Below are positions 1-8,048 of a stretch of 64,000 bases of DNA, one piece after another. The position numbers were made by a program, and so were the translations under genes. How positions within the stretch are numbered: the stretch's first letter is position 1; every line of letters begins with the position of its first letter. The notes under the pieces were generated by a model. The model had not been told where the DNA came from, made no database searches, and worked only from the letters and a program-made list of their open reading frames with translations. The stretch is from Cryobacterium sp. GrIS_2_6 (lineage in GTDB: Bacteria; Actinomycetota; Actinomycetes; Actinomycetales; Microbacteriaceae), in the NCBI RefSeq assembly GCF_035984545.1, contig NZ_JAXCHP010000001.1, positions 3,596,001-3,660,000 on the forward strand, written 5' to 3'.

Positions 1-1404
1 GAGGCCGAGCAGGTGATGCGGTCCGGCCAGGGACCCGCTGTCGTCGAGGTCGAGGTCTACCGCTTCTTCCACCAGAACGGACCGTACCCGGGCAGCGCCT
101 TCGGCTACCGGACCAAGGAGGAAGAGGTGGCCTGGCGGGCCCGTGACCCGCTGGACCGGGTCGCCCGCGAGATGATCGCGCTCGGCCAGATCGACACGGC
201 CGGCATCGCCGCGGTGCGCGAGCAGGCCCAGTCCGCGATGCGGGATGCAGTGGCCCAGCTGCTCGAGGCCGACCCGGAGTCGGCGGGGAAGCGCCGGATT
301 CGCCCGGAACTCTGGCCGGACGTCGACTTCGTCAATGTCGGAGTGCGGGGCGACGCGAGCGAACTGACTGGCCTGCGCACGCTCGAGCCGGCCGAATACC
401 GGGGCGAGCTCGAAACGAAGAAGTTCGTCGACGCCGTCGCCGGCGTGATGGACCGCCGCATGGCAGAGGACGCACGGATCGTAGTGCTCGGCGAAGACGT
501 GCACCGCCTCAACGGCGGCACGAACGGCGCCACCAAGGGGCTTGCGAAGAAGTTCGAGGGCCGGGTGCTCGGCACGCCGATCAGCGAGAACGCGTTCGCC
601 GGCCTCGGCGGCGGGATGGCGCTCGACGGGCGCTACCGCCCGGTCGTTGAATTCATGTATCCGGACTTCATGTGGGTGGCCGCCGACCAGGTCTTCAACC
701 AGATCGGCAAGGCGCGGCACATGTTCGGCGGCGAGAACCCGGTGCCCCTCGTGTTGCGCACGAAGGTCGCGATGGGAAGCGGCTACGGCTCGCAGCACCT
801 GATGGACCCCGCGGGCATCTTCGCGACGAGTCCCGGCTGGCGCATCGTGGCACCGTCATCGGCGGCCGACTACATCGGCCTGATGAACACCGCGCTGGCC
901 CTGCAGGACCCGGTTCTCGTCATCGAGCATGTCGACCTCTACGCCGAAAGCGGCGAGGTGCCCGCGGGCGACCTCGACTACTTCATCCCGCTGGGAAAGG
1001 CGGCCCTGCGCCGCAAAGGCGACGACGTCACCGTGATCAGCTACCTGTCCATGGTCAAGCACTCCCTCGAGGCCGTCGAACTGACCGGTATGAGCGCCGA
1101 CGTCGTCGACTTGCGCTGGCTCGATCGGGCCTCGATCGACTGGGACACCATCGGCACGAGCATCCGCAAGACCAATAGCGTGCTCATCGTCGAACAGGGG
1201 GCTCGCGGCACGTCGTATGGCGCCTGGCTGTCCGATGAGATCCAACGCCGGTTCTTCGACTACCTCGACCAGCCGGTCGAACGCGTGACCGGCGGCGAGG
1301 CAAGCCCGAGCATCTCACGCGTGCTCGAGCGGGCGGCAATTGCGCGTACCGAGGACGTCGTCGCCGGCCTTGAGATCATCAAGCTTGGTCTGGGAGCCCG
1401 CTGA
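1..1404 (+). CDS. 2-oxoacid dehydrogenase E1, fused alpha-beta chain (5' end outside window)
   Basis: Thiamine diphosphate-dependent E1 decarboxylase of a 2-oxoacid dehydrogenase complex. The window opens inside the gene. The first ~100 visible codons are the end of an alpha-type half (RDPLDRVAREMI, then a helical tail), followed without a stop by a complete beta-type half with IVVLGEDV, ISENAFAGLGGG, GYGSQH and VIEHVDLY, the usual E1-beta pyrimidine and C-terminal domains. Alpha and beta are therefore one polypeptide. The stop overlaps the start of the E2 gene by one base (TGATG), so the two are translationally coupled. Family assignment is firm; whether the substrate is pyruvate, a branched-chain oxoacid or another oxoacid cannot be told from the visible part. 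Confidence 0.9.
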   Translation, partial: EAEQVMRSGQGPAVVEVEVYRFFHQNGPYPGSAFGYRTKEEEVAWRARDPLDRVAREMIALGQIDTAGIAAVREQAQSAMRDAVAQLLEADPESAGKRRIRPELWPDVDFVNVGVRGDASELTGLRTLEPAEYRGELETKKFVDAVAGVMDRRMAEDARIVVLGEDVHRLNGGTNGATKGLAKKFEGRVLGTPISENAFAGLGGGMALDGRYRPVVEFMYPDFMWVAADQVFNQIGKARHMFGGENPVPLVLRTKVAMGSGYGSQHLMDPAGIFATSPGWRIVAPSSAADYIGLMNTALALQDPVLVIEHVDLYAESGEVPAGDLDYFIPLGKAALRRKGDDVTVISYLSMVKHSLEAVELTGMSADVVDLRWLDRASIDWDTIGTSIRKTNSVLIVEQGARGTSYGAWLSDEIQRRFFDYLDQPVERVTGGEASPSISRVLERAAIARTEDVVAGLEIIKLGLGAR

Positions 1405-2717
1405 TGGCAACGCTCGTGCGCATGCCGGAAGTGCTCGCCAACGCCGCCGAAGCCGCCATCCAGACCTGGCTGGTGAAGGTGGGCGACACTGTGGCGATCG
1501 GCCAGCCGCTCGCCGAGATCGAAACGGAGAAGGCGGTCGTCGAGTACCGCGCCGAGACGGAAGGAGTGCTCGCGCGCGTCATCGTCCCGGAGGGCGTGCC
1601 CGTCGAAGTGGGCGTGCCGATCGGCGTGATCGCCGCCGTCGGCGAGGCGGAGTCGGACATCGATGCCTTCCTCGCCGGGGACGTCCCGGAACAGGCAGGG
1701 CCGGCGACCCCGGTGACGGCGACGCCGGCCGGAGTGGTCCCGGCCGAATCGACCCCGGACGGGGCGCATGCACCGCTCGTCGCAGCCAACGGCCAGCGTC
1801 AATTCGCCAGTCCGCTCGTGCGCCGCATCGCCAGGGAACGCGCGCTCGACCTGTCCCGCGTCGTCGGCAGTGGCCCCAACGGGCGGATCGTGCGCCGGGA
1901 CCTCGACACCCTCACGCCCGCGCCCGTGACTGCAGCCGAGTCCCGGCCGGAGCCCGTCACGCCTGTGGCGTCTCCTGCGGTGTCCGTTCCAGCGGCACCC
2001 TCGGTCCGCACCGCCGGCACATCCGTGGTCGACGCCTCCGGGTTCACTGATGTTCCCCACACGGGGATGCGACGGGCGATCGCGCGCCGCCTGACCGAGA
2101 GCAAGTCGACGGTTCCACACTTCTACATCACGGCGGACTGCCGCGTCGAGCGCCTCCTCGCCCTCCGCAGCGAGATCAACGCGACGTCGCCGCGGAAGAT
2201 CTCGGTCAACGACTTTGTGGTCAAGGCCGTCGCGGTGGCGCTTGTCCGGGTGCCCGCGGCGAACGTCATCTGGACCGAGACCGCTACGAGACGATTCGAG
2301 CACGTCGATCTCTCGGTGGCGGTGTCCACCGAAACGGGACTGCTCACTCCGGTCCTGCGTGGCGTCGAGGGCCTCACGCTGACGAGCATCAGCGAGAGGG
2401 TCGCCGACCTCGCAGGACGGGCGCGACAGGGGAAGCTGAGGCAAGAGGAACTCGAGGGCGGCAGCTTTGCCGTCTCGAATCTCGGCATGTTGGGGGTCGA
2501 CCAGTTCTCGGCCATCCTGAACCCGCCGCAGTCCGGCATTCTCGCCGTCGGCGCCGCGAAACAGCGGCCGGTCGTCGACGCGGGACAGCTTTCGGTCGGC
2601 ACCGTCATGACCGTCACCCTCTCGGCCGATCACCGTGTGGTCGACGGTGCGGTGGCCGCCGAATGGATGGCGCAGTTCGTGGCCTGTATCGAGAATCCAC
2701 TCTCTATAATCATTTGA
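1404..2717 (+). CDS. Dihydrolipoamide acyltransferase E2 of the 2-oxoacid dehydrogenase complex
   Basis: Core acyltransferase that takes the acyl group from E1 and passes it to CoA. Residues ~1-80 form one lipoyl domain with the lipoylated lysine in ETEKA (K43). An Ala/Pro/Val-rich linker follows, then a peripheral subunit-binding domain (FASPLVRRIARERALDL, GPNGRIVRRD) at ~132-170, a second linker, and the catalytic domain from ~205 with the active-site motif HRVVDG (H410, D414). The length of 437 aa is normal for a single-lipoyl E2. It is coupled to the fused E1 upstream. No E3 gene follows, so lipoamide dehydrogenase must come from elsewhere in the genome. Confidence 0.93.
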   Translation: MATLVRMPEVLANAAEAAIQTWLVKVGDTVAIGQPLAEIETEKAVVEYRAETEGVLARVIVPEGVPVEVGVPIGVIAAVGEAESDIDAFLAGDVPEQAGPATPVTATPAGVVPAESTPDGAHAPLVAANGQRQFASPLVRRIARERALDLSRVVGSGPNGRIVRRDLDTLTPAPVTAAESRPEPVTPVASPAVSVPAAPSVRTAGTSVVDASGFTDVPHTGMRRAIARRLTESKSTVPHFYITADCRVERLLALRSEINATSPRKISVNDFVVKAVAVALVRVPAANVIWTETATRRFEHVDLSVAVSTETGLLTPVLRGVEGLTLTSISERVADLAGRARQGKLRQEELEGGSFAVSNLGMLGVDQFSAILNPPQSGILAVGAAKQRPVVDAGQLSVGTVMTVTLSADHRVVDGAVAAEWMAQFVACIENPLSIII

Positions 2718-2732
2718 TGTCGGCGGGCTCTG

Positions 2733-3044
2733 ATGGCCGTCGACTTCCCCGTGAGCAAAGGCGCGCATATGGATACCCGACTCGAACGTCTCGTAGCAGA
2801 GCGGGCATCCCTCGCCGCGGAATCGGAACGGCTGGCTGCACTCCTCGCGGCAGAACGGAGCGGCAGGGCGCTGCGAGCGATCTCCCTCGCCTACGGGACG
2901 GGCTGCAAGGATGACTTCGAGCGGGAGCGCCAATGCCGCGCGGATGAAGAGCAGATGAAGCTCGTACGTTCGCGCGCCCGCGCCCTCGATCTGCAGTACA
3001 GCCAGCTGGCCGCTAGCGCACATGCCGCCCGCGAAAGCGGGTGA
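2733..3044 (+). CDS. Small coiled-coil hypothetical protein
   Basis: A 103-residue protein I do not recognise. From residue ~13 it is heptad-like and rich in Ala, Leu, Glu and Arg, with a charged second half containing two cysteines, so a soluble coiled coil is likely. It lies 15 bases after the E2 gene on the same strand. An alternative start at 2769 (ATG, AAAGG upstream) would give 91 aa and keep the whole coiled coil. The last codons and the stop lie inside the left arm of the long hairpin at 3030-3090, so the structure also overlaps the coding end. Confidence 0.5.
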   Translation: MAVDFPVSKGAHMDTRLERLVAERASLAAESERLAALLAAERSGRALRAISLAYGTGCKDDFERERQCRADEEQMKLVRSRARALDLQYSQLAASAHAARESG

Positions 3045-3090
3045 ATCGTCGTTCTGTCGTGCTCAGAACGACGATTCACCCGCTTTCGCG
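3030..3090. terminator. Perfect 27-bp inverted repeat (long hairpin)
   Basis: Bases 3030-3056 and 3064-3090 are exact reverse complements around a 7-base loop (tcgtgct). There is no T tract on either side, so a classical Rho-independent terminator is not obvious. It separates the E1-E2-coiled-coil run from the next gene and may end transcription or protect the mRNA 3' end. Two less perfect structures of similar scale occur at 12828-12896 and 63535-63601. Confidence 0.75.
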
Positions 3091-3164
3091 CCAGGGAAAG
3101 CGGGCGCGGGAAGGTCCTCGGCCGTCCCGTGGTTGACTCTGACACGCCACCGAAAGGACAACAC

Positions 3165-4019
3165 ATGTCATACATCGTCACCGCCACCTCGGGTCGCCTC
3201 GGCCACCTCATCGTCGAATCCCTCCTCGCCCGCGGCGCGGCCCCGGAGAGCATCGTCGCGACAGCCCGCAACGTCGACAAGCTCTCGGCTCTCGCCGCAC
3301 TCGGCGTGCGCACCGCAGTCCTCGACTACGGCAACCCCGAGACCGTGACCGCCGTCGTCGAACCGGGCGACGTGCTGATGCTCGTCTCCGGCAGCGAGGT
3401 CGGCCAGCGCGTGCCGCAACACACCGCCGTCATCGCGGCCGCCCAGGCCGCCGGCGTCGGCCGGATCGTCTACACGAGCGCCCCGAAGGCCTCGACCTCC
3501 GCGCTCCTGCTGGCCCCGGAACACAAGGCGACCGAGGAGTTCCTGATCGCGTCAGGGGTACCCTTCACCATCCTGCGCAACGGTTGGTACACCGAGAACT
3601 ACACCGGCGAGATCGGGAAGGCACGCCAGGTCGGCGAGATCGTCGCGAGCGTCGGCGACGGCCGGGTCGCGAGCGCGAGCCGGGCCGACTATGCGGATGC
3701 CGCGGCCGCGGCCATCCTCGACGACTCGCTCGCGGGCCAAACCCTCGAGCTCTCGGGCGACCACGCCTGGGACTTCGCCGAACTCGCCGCCACGATCGGA
3801 ACCCTCATCGACTCATCGGTGGTCTTCCGGAACCTGACACCCGCAGCACACGCGGAGCTGCTCGCGTCCTTCGGGCTCGACGAGGGCACGGTCGGCTTCG
3901 TCGTTGGTCTCGACGCCAACATCCGGGACGGGCTGCTCGGCGACACGAGCGGCGACCTGGCCCGTCTGATCGGACGGCCGACGACGCCGCTCGCGGAGGG
4001 CCTCGCCGCGAGCGTCTAA
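3165..4019 (+). CDS. NmrA-type NAD(P)-binding oxidoreductase (QorB/YtfG-like)
   Basis: A 284-aa atypical short-chain dehydrogenase. The Rossmann motif at the N-terminus (TATSGRLG in place of TGATGxLG) and the NmrA-like body (LMLVSGSEVGQRVPQH, IVYTSAPKA, FTILRNGWYTENY) match the type 2 NAD(P)H:quinone oxidoreductase group, which reduces quinones with NADPH. The start ATG at 3165 has AAAGGA 8 bases upstream; a TTGACT box at 3133 could be its -35. It stands alone downstream of the hairpin. Exact substrate is unknown. Confidence 0.85.
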   Translation: MSYIVTATSGRLGHLIVESLLARGAAPESIVATARNVDKLSALAALGVRTAVLDYGNPETVTAVVEPGDVLMLVSGSEVGQRVPQHTAVIAAAQAAGVGRIVYTSAPKASTSALLLAPEHKATEEFLIASGVPFTILRNGWYTENYTGEIGKARQVGEIVASVGDGRVASASRADYADAAAAAILDDSLAGQTLELSGDHAWDFAELAATIGTLIDSSVVFRNLTPAAHAELLASFGLDEGTVGFVVGLDANIRDGLLGDTSGDLARLIGRPTTPLAEGLAASV

Positions 4020-4043
4020 CCTCGCCTGTCCCGGCCCGGCCAT

Positions 4044-4112
4044 GCCCCGGGGGTGGACGCCACGGCATCCGTCCCGGCCGCGCCCCGGGTGGACGCGACG
4101 GCATCCGCCCCG
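4044..4112. repeat. Imperfect direct repeat, about 34 bp units
   Basis: Two adjacent copies (about 4044-4079 and 4082-4112) share gccccggg, ggtggacgc and acggcatccg with small gaps. The repeat lies between the NmrA gene and the GNAT gene. Both copies contain the octamer ggcatccg that recurs across the window. Confidence 0.55.
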
Positions 4113-4183
4113 GGTCGGTAGGCTGTGCGATTGCAGAGATCGCACGGCACACACCCGAGCAGACGCAGACGAAGGACCCGACG

Positions 4184-4693
4184 ATGAGTGGCAGTACCGA
4201 ACGCCTGTTCCGTTTCGAGCGGGTGGAGTGGGACGACCCGCGCGCCGCCCTGCTGCGCGCGCGGATGGACGTGGAGATGACCGCGCGCTACGCCGGCCCG
4301 GGCAGCCCCGCACTCGATGACGCCGTGACCGCGGCGCTCAGGATCGACCCCGCCGACATTCTCGCGACCGTGCTCGTGGTCGACGGCGACGGCACCCCCA
4401 TCGCCCACGCGGCCCTGCGCACGCACGATGGCGACTGGGAGGTCAAGCGCGTGATCGTCGCCGACGACCAGCGCGGGCGCGGGGTCGGCCGTGCGCTGAT
4501 GAACGAGCTCGAGCGCATCGCCCGCGTCGCCGGCGTGCCGCGCCTCATCCTGCAGACCGGCAGCAAGCAACCGGATGCCGTCGCCCTCTACGAGAAGATC
4601 GGCTACACGCCGATCCCGATCTACGAACCGTACATCGAGGCGATCCCGCACTCGTTCTGCTTCGAGAAGCTGCTCGCTGACCTGCTCTCCTGA
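4184..4693 (+). CDS. GNAT family N-acetyltransferase
   Basis: A 169-aa acetyltransferase using acetyl-CoA. The acetyl-CoA binding motif A is clear: VKRVIVADDQRGRGVGRALMNELE, with the R/QxxGxG/A signature as QRGRGVG, followed by the late motif LILQTGSKQPDAVALYEKIGY. GAAGGA precedes the start ATG by 9 bases. The acceptor is unknown. It appears monocistronic. Confidence 0.85.
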   Translation: MSGSTERLFRFERVEWDDPRAALLRARMDVEMTARYAGPGSPALDDAVTAALRIDPADILATVLVVDGDGTPIAHAALRTHDGDWEVKRVIVADDQRGRGVGRALMNELERIARVAGVPRLILQTGSKQPDAVALYEKIGYTPIPIYEPYIEAIPHSFCFEKLLADLLS

Positions 4694-4789
4694 CCTGCTC
4701 GCCTGACCTCTCTCCGAAATAATTCGACGGGGTCACGAGATCAGCCTGGGAAGCTCCACGAGCTGGCACGAAGCGGGTTCGGGTGCGCG

Positions 4790-5173
4790 TCAGGCAGGCT
4801 TCGCGTACCGGCCGATTTCCTGAAGCGCCCAGGAATTGCCGTCAGGATCGCTGAAGTACGCGTACTTGACGCCACCCATGTCGTGGATCTCGGTGATCTG
4901 CAGGCCACGGTTCACGAGTTCGTCCCGCGCCGCGCCGATGTCGGAGACGACCAGATGCAGGTTCTTGACCGTGCCGTGCTCAGGTCCGTTCCCCATGCCG
5001 GTCCCGATGACCACGGAGCACGCCGAGCCCGGCGGGGTCAGCTGCACGATCCGCATTCCGTTGCCGGGCTGCACATCGTGATCCAGGTGGAAGCCGACAA
5101 CATCCACGTAGAAGTCCTTGCTCCGTTCGACGTCCGCAACGGGCAACGGCACAAGCTCCAGTCGCATGTCCAT
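4790..5173 (-). CDS. VOC family protein (glyoxalase/bleomycin-resistance fold)
   Basis: A 127-aa single VOC module: N-terminal beta-alpha-beta with LELVPLPVADVERSKDFYVDVVGF, second half with KNLHLVVSDIGAARDELVNRG, and the terminal SDPDGNSWALQE. Such proteins are metal-dependent lyases, isomerases or resistance proteins, and the substrate is not evident. The start was placed at ATG 5173 because homologues begin at MDMRLELVP. A GATACAGT box nine bases before the ATG and no clear ribosome binding site suggest a leaderless mRNA. A much longer in-frame extension upstream is not part of the family. Confidence 0.82.
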   Translation of the reverse strand: MDMRLELVPLPVADVERSKDFYVDVVGFHLDHDVQPGNGMRIVQLTPPGSACSVVIGTGMGNGPEHGTVKNLHLVVSDIGAARDELVNRGLQITEIHDMGGVKYAYFSDPDGNSWALQEIGRYAKPA

Positions 5174-5272
5174 GGTCGTCACTGTATCAAGGAGCGACAG
5201 CCACTCGCAGCGAACGGCGGCGCGGCGTAGCGTGGCCTGTTGACACCGACCAACAGCTTCTGAGGAGGAACC

Positions 5273-5836
5273 GTGACCACCCTCGACAACCGGCCGAACA
5301 CCGCCCTGCTCGTCATCGACGTCCAGACCGGTTTCGTGAAAGACGCCTACGACCGGGACGCGATCGTCGGGAACGTCAGCACCGTCGTCGACAAGGCGCG
5401 AGCCGCCGGCGTCGACCTCATCTGGGTGCAGCACCACAACGACGACCAGCCTCAGGGGAGTGCTCCCTGGCAGCTCGTACCCGAACTCGTGCGCCTCAAG
5501 GCGGAACCGCTCGTGCACAAGGCGTACGCCGACGCCTTCGAGGACACCGACCTCGAGGCAGTGCTCGCCGAACGCGGCATCGGCGGGCTTGTGATCGCCG
5601 GTGCGCAAACGGATGAGTGCATCCGGTCGACGCTCCACGGCGCGATCGTCCGCGGCTACGACGCCATCCTCGTCAGTGATGCCCACACCACCGAGGACCT
5701 GAGCGGCTACGGTGCGCCGCCGCCGGACCTGGTGATCGCCCACACCAACCTGTACTGGGAATACCACACGGCTCCCGGACGGACAGCGGGCACGGTGACC
5801 ACTGCCGACCTTGACTTCACGGCGCCGTCCTCCTGA
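5273..5836 (+). CDS. Isochorismatase-family cysteine hydrolase
   Basis: A 187-aa hydrolase of the isochorismatase/nicotinamidase superfamily. The triad is visible: Asp16 in LLVIDVQTGF, Lys in PLVHKAYADAF, and the nucleophilic Cys in GAQTDECIRSTLHGA. It starts with GTG at 5273 behind a strong gaggaggaacc ribosome binding site. It is divergent from the VOC gene with 99 bases between starts. The natural substrate (an amide such as nicotinamide, or isochorismate) is not clear. Confidence 0.87.
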   Translation: MTTLDNRPNTALLVIDVQTGFVKDAYDRDAIVGNVSTVVDKARAAGVDLIWVQHHNDDQPQGSAPWQLVPELVRLKAEPLVHKAYADAFEDTDLEAVLAERGIGGLVIAGAQTDECIRSTLHGAIVRGYDAILVSDAHTTEDLSGYGAPPPDLVIAHTNLYWEYHTAPGRTAGTVTTADLDFTAPSS

Positions 5837-5981
5837 GGCGGCCGGGCCGGCGGACGGAAACAGCGCTTTGCTCGAGGCTGGGAAATCGCCGGGACGGCCG
5901 TCCGTGGCCCGCCGGGGCGCAGCACACTGGACGCCGAGAGCGGAAGCTCAAACCTCGCACAACCCGAATGTGGAGTGACGA

Positions 5982-6182
5982 ATGGGAAGGATTACGCAGG
6001 CCTCGATGGTGCGACCGGGCCGGATCGGACGGCGAGTCGGCGTCGGCATCCTGGCGGCGGCGCTCATCGTCGCCGGTGTCACGGCGGCCGCGCCGCGCGC
6101 CGAGGCAGAGGTCCGGACAGTCGCAACCGCTGCCGTAGCCGCGCACTGCGTGTCAGAGAAGGTCCCCGCTGCCGCACCCTGA
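5982..6182 (+). CDS. Small exported protein, hypothetical
   Basis: A 66-residue protein with basic N-terminus (MGRITQASMVRPGRIGRR), a hydrophobic segment (VGVGILAAALIVAGVTAAA) and a possible signal peptidase site after PRAEA, leaving a mature peptide of about 25 residues with one cysteine. A ggagtg sequence precedes the ATG. No homologue is recognised. It could instead be the start of a longer exported protein that has been truncated. Confidence 0.4.
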   Translation: MGRITQASMVRPGRIGRRVGVGILAAALIVAGVTAAAPRAEAEVRTVATAAVAAHCVSEKVPAAAP

Positions 6183-6225
6183 ACGGCGTCAGGGGCGACC
6201 TTGATTCCTTTGGCGCCGCGCTCCT

Positions 6226-7044
6226 CTACTGACGCGAGAAAGCGGATGCCGCCGCGATCTGCTCCGGGGTCGGCCGTACCCCGGTGTACAGCTCGAACTG
6301 GTGAGCGGCCTGCAGCGCGATGGCCTCGGCCCCGGTCACGACCCGCTTCCCGGCCGCACGGGCCGCGCGGATCAGGGGCGTCTCTGCCGGAAGGGCGACC
6401 ACGTCGAAGACGGTCGTGGCGGCGTCAACGGTGCCGAGCGGGTACGCGAGGCTCGCGGATTCTGCGCCACCGCTCATCCCGATCGGGGTCACGTTGACGA
6501 TCAGCGGCGCGATCTCGGCTCCCGGGTCAGGCAACCACCGGTAACCGAGCTCGTCCGCGAGCAGGCGACCGCTGGTCTCGTTGCGGGCGATGATGGTTCC
6601 CTCGGAGAAACCGGCATCCCGGAACGCCGCACCGACGGCCTTCGCCATTCCACCGCTGCCGCGGAGCAGGAACGGTGTGCCCGGATCGATGCCGTGCTCC
6701 GCGATGAGGGCCGCCACGGCCAGGTAGTCGGTGTTCGACGCCTTCAGGACCCCGTGGTCGTTGACGATGGTGTTCACCGAGCGGATGGCCGTCGCGGAGG
6801 CATCCATCTCATCGACGAGCGCGATGACGTCCTCTTTGAAGGGCATCGACACGGAGCAGCCGCGGATGCCGAGCGCCCGCACGCCGCCGATCGCCGCAGT
6901 GACGTCGGTTGTCGTGAACGCCTTGTAGATGAAGTCGAGGCCGAGCTCGTCGTAGAGGTAGTTGTGGAAACGGGTGCCGATGTTGCTCGGGCGGGCCGCG
7001 AGCGAGATGCACAGCTGCGTGTCCTTGTTGAGCGCTGGTTTCAT
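6226..7044 (-). CDS. Shikimate dehydrogenase-like protein (AroE family)
   Basis: A 272-aa NADP-dependent dehydrogenase of the shikimate/quinate family. The substrate-binding half carries SVSMPFKEDV (family: NVTxPxK), VNTIVNDHGVLKASNTDYLA with the conserved NT and D, and the nucleotide-binding half carries LLRGSGGMAKAV in place of GAGGAxxA. The C-terminal AIALQAAHQFELYTG corresponds to the family's GxxMLxxQAxxxFExWTG. The altered glycine motif and short length suggest a specialised paralogue rather than the housekeeping aroE. Confidence 0.78.
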   Translation of the reverse strand: MKPALNKDTQLCISLAARPSNIGTRFHNYLYDELGLDFIYKAFTTTDVTAAIGGVRALGIRGCSVSMPFKEDVIALVDEMDASATAIRSVNTIVNDHGVLKASNTDYLAVAALIAEHGIDPGTPFLLRGSGGMAKAVGAAFRDAGFSEGTIIARNETSGRLLADELGYRWLPDPGAEIAPLIVNVTPIGMSGGAESASLAYPLGTVDAATTVFDVVALPAETPLIRAARAAGKRVVTGAEAIALQAAHQFELYTGVRPTPEQIAAASAFSRQ

Positions 7045-7132
7045 GGTTCTTCTCCCGGGATGAGGTGCGGTCTTTCCACGGTAACCCGGACGCCCCGTCC
7101 GAAGGTTCAGGACGGGGTTGAGGAGATCGGGT

Positions 7133-7990
7133 TCAGGAGATGACCGAGGCGGTCCCGGACACCACGATGCCGCCGGTCGCCGGGACGTCGACGGTGAGCA
7201 GGCTCGGTCGCCCGACGTGACGGCCTTGCCGGATCAGCACTCGCGCCGGGGCATCGACCAGGCCGAGCGCGCGGAGGTAGCCGCCGACGGAGGCCGCCGC
7301 CGAGCCCGTCGCCGGGTCCTCGGTCATGGTTCCGACCGGGAAGAGGTTTCGCGCCTCGAAGTCGAGCGGCCCCAGCACGCGCAGGGTCGTCACGGTGCCC
7401 GCCCAGCCCTCTGCGTCCATCAGGGCACGCACCTGGGCGGGGTCGAACCGGAAGCCGTCGAAGGTCGCCGTCTCCGCGAAGACGAGCACCGGGTGCACGT
7501 TGCCCGCGAAGGCGAGCCGGGGCGGGTAGTCCGGGTGCAGGTCGGCGGCGTCGACGCCGAGCAGCCGCAGCAGGTGCTCGAGCACGGATGCCCCGATCGG
7601 CTCCACCCACGGTTCGACACTCGTGAACGAGGCCACGATCCCGTCAGCGGTGCGCCGGGTGGCGATCCTCACCTCCCCGATCTTCGTCTCGAACACGAAC
7701 GCATCTGCGTCACCGCGGCCGGCGAGCGCAACGGCGGTCGCGATCGTCGCGTGACCGCAGAACGGTACTTCCGCCGTAGGCGAGAAGTAGCGGATGCCCG
7801 CCCGGCCCGGATCCTGCGGGGTCGGCGGCCGGGTCAGGAACGCGGTCTCCGCGTAGCCGAGCGACGCCGCGATGCGCTGCATCTCGGCGTCGCGGAGGGT
7901 GCTCGCGTCGAGCACGACACCGGCGGGGTTCCCACCGGTGGGCTCGGCGGCGAAGGCGGTCAGGCGCAGGATCTCGGTCTCGTCGGACAT
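7133..7990 (-). CDS. PhzF-family isomerase/epimerase
   Basis: A 285-aa protein with the PhzF two-domain fold: N-terminal FAAEPTGGNPAGVVLD, catalytic glutamate region AETAFL, FCGHATIATA, and the C-terminal half FPVGTMTEDPATGSAAAS and IRQGRHVGRPS. Members isomerise small metabolites, and the substrate here is unknown. The start is ATG 7990 (MSDETEIL). TAGGGT sits close upstream, so a leaderless transcript is possible. It diverges from the GH13 gene; the two starts are 58 bases apart. Confidence 0.85.
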   Translation of the reverse strand: MSDETEILRLTAFAAEPTGGNPAGVVLDASTLRDAEMQRIAASLGYAETAFLTRPPTPQDPGRAGIRYFSPTAEVPFCGHATIATAVALAGRGDADAFVFETKIGEVRIATRRTADGIVASFTSVEPWVEPIGASVLEHLLRLLGVDAADLHPDYPPRLAFAGNVHPVLVFAETATFDGFRFDPAQVRALMDAEGWAGTVTTLRVLGPLDFEARNLFPVGTMTEDPATGSAAASVGGYLRALGLVDAPARVLIRQGRHVGRPSLLTVDVPATGGIVVSGTASVIS

Positions 7991-8048
7991 GCTCAACACC
8001 CTAGGCCACCGGTGCGACGCCGCCCAGGGGAGTGCAAAGCTGAGAGAC

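Noticed and set aside
5174..5767. N-terminal extension of the VOC gene
   Set aside because: It overlaps the isochorismatase-family gene on the other strand and has no VOC features; the family start is at 5173.
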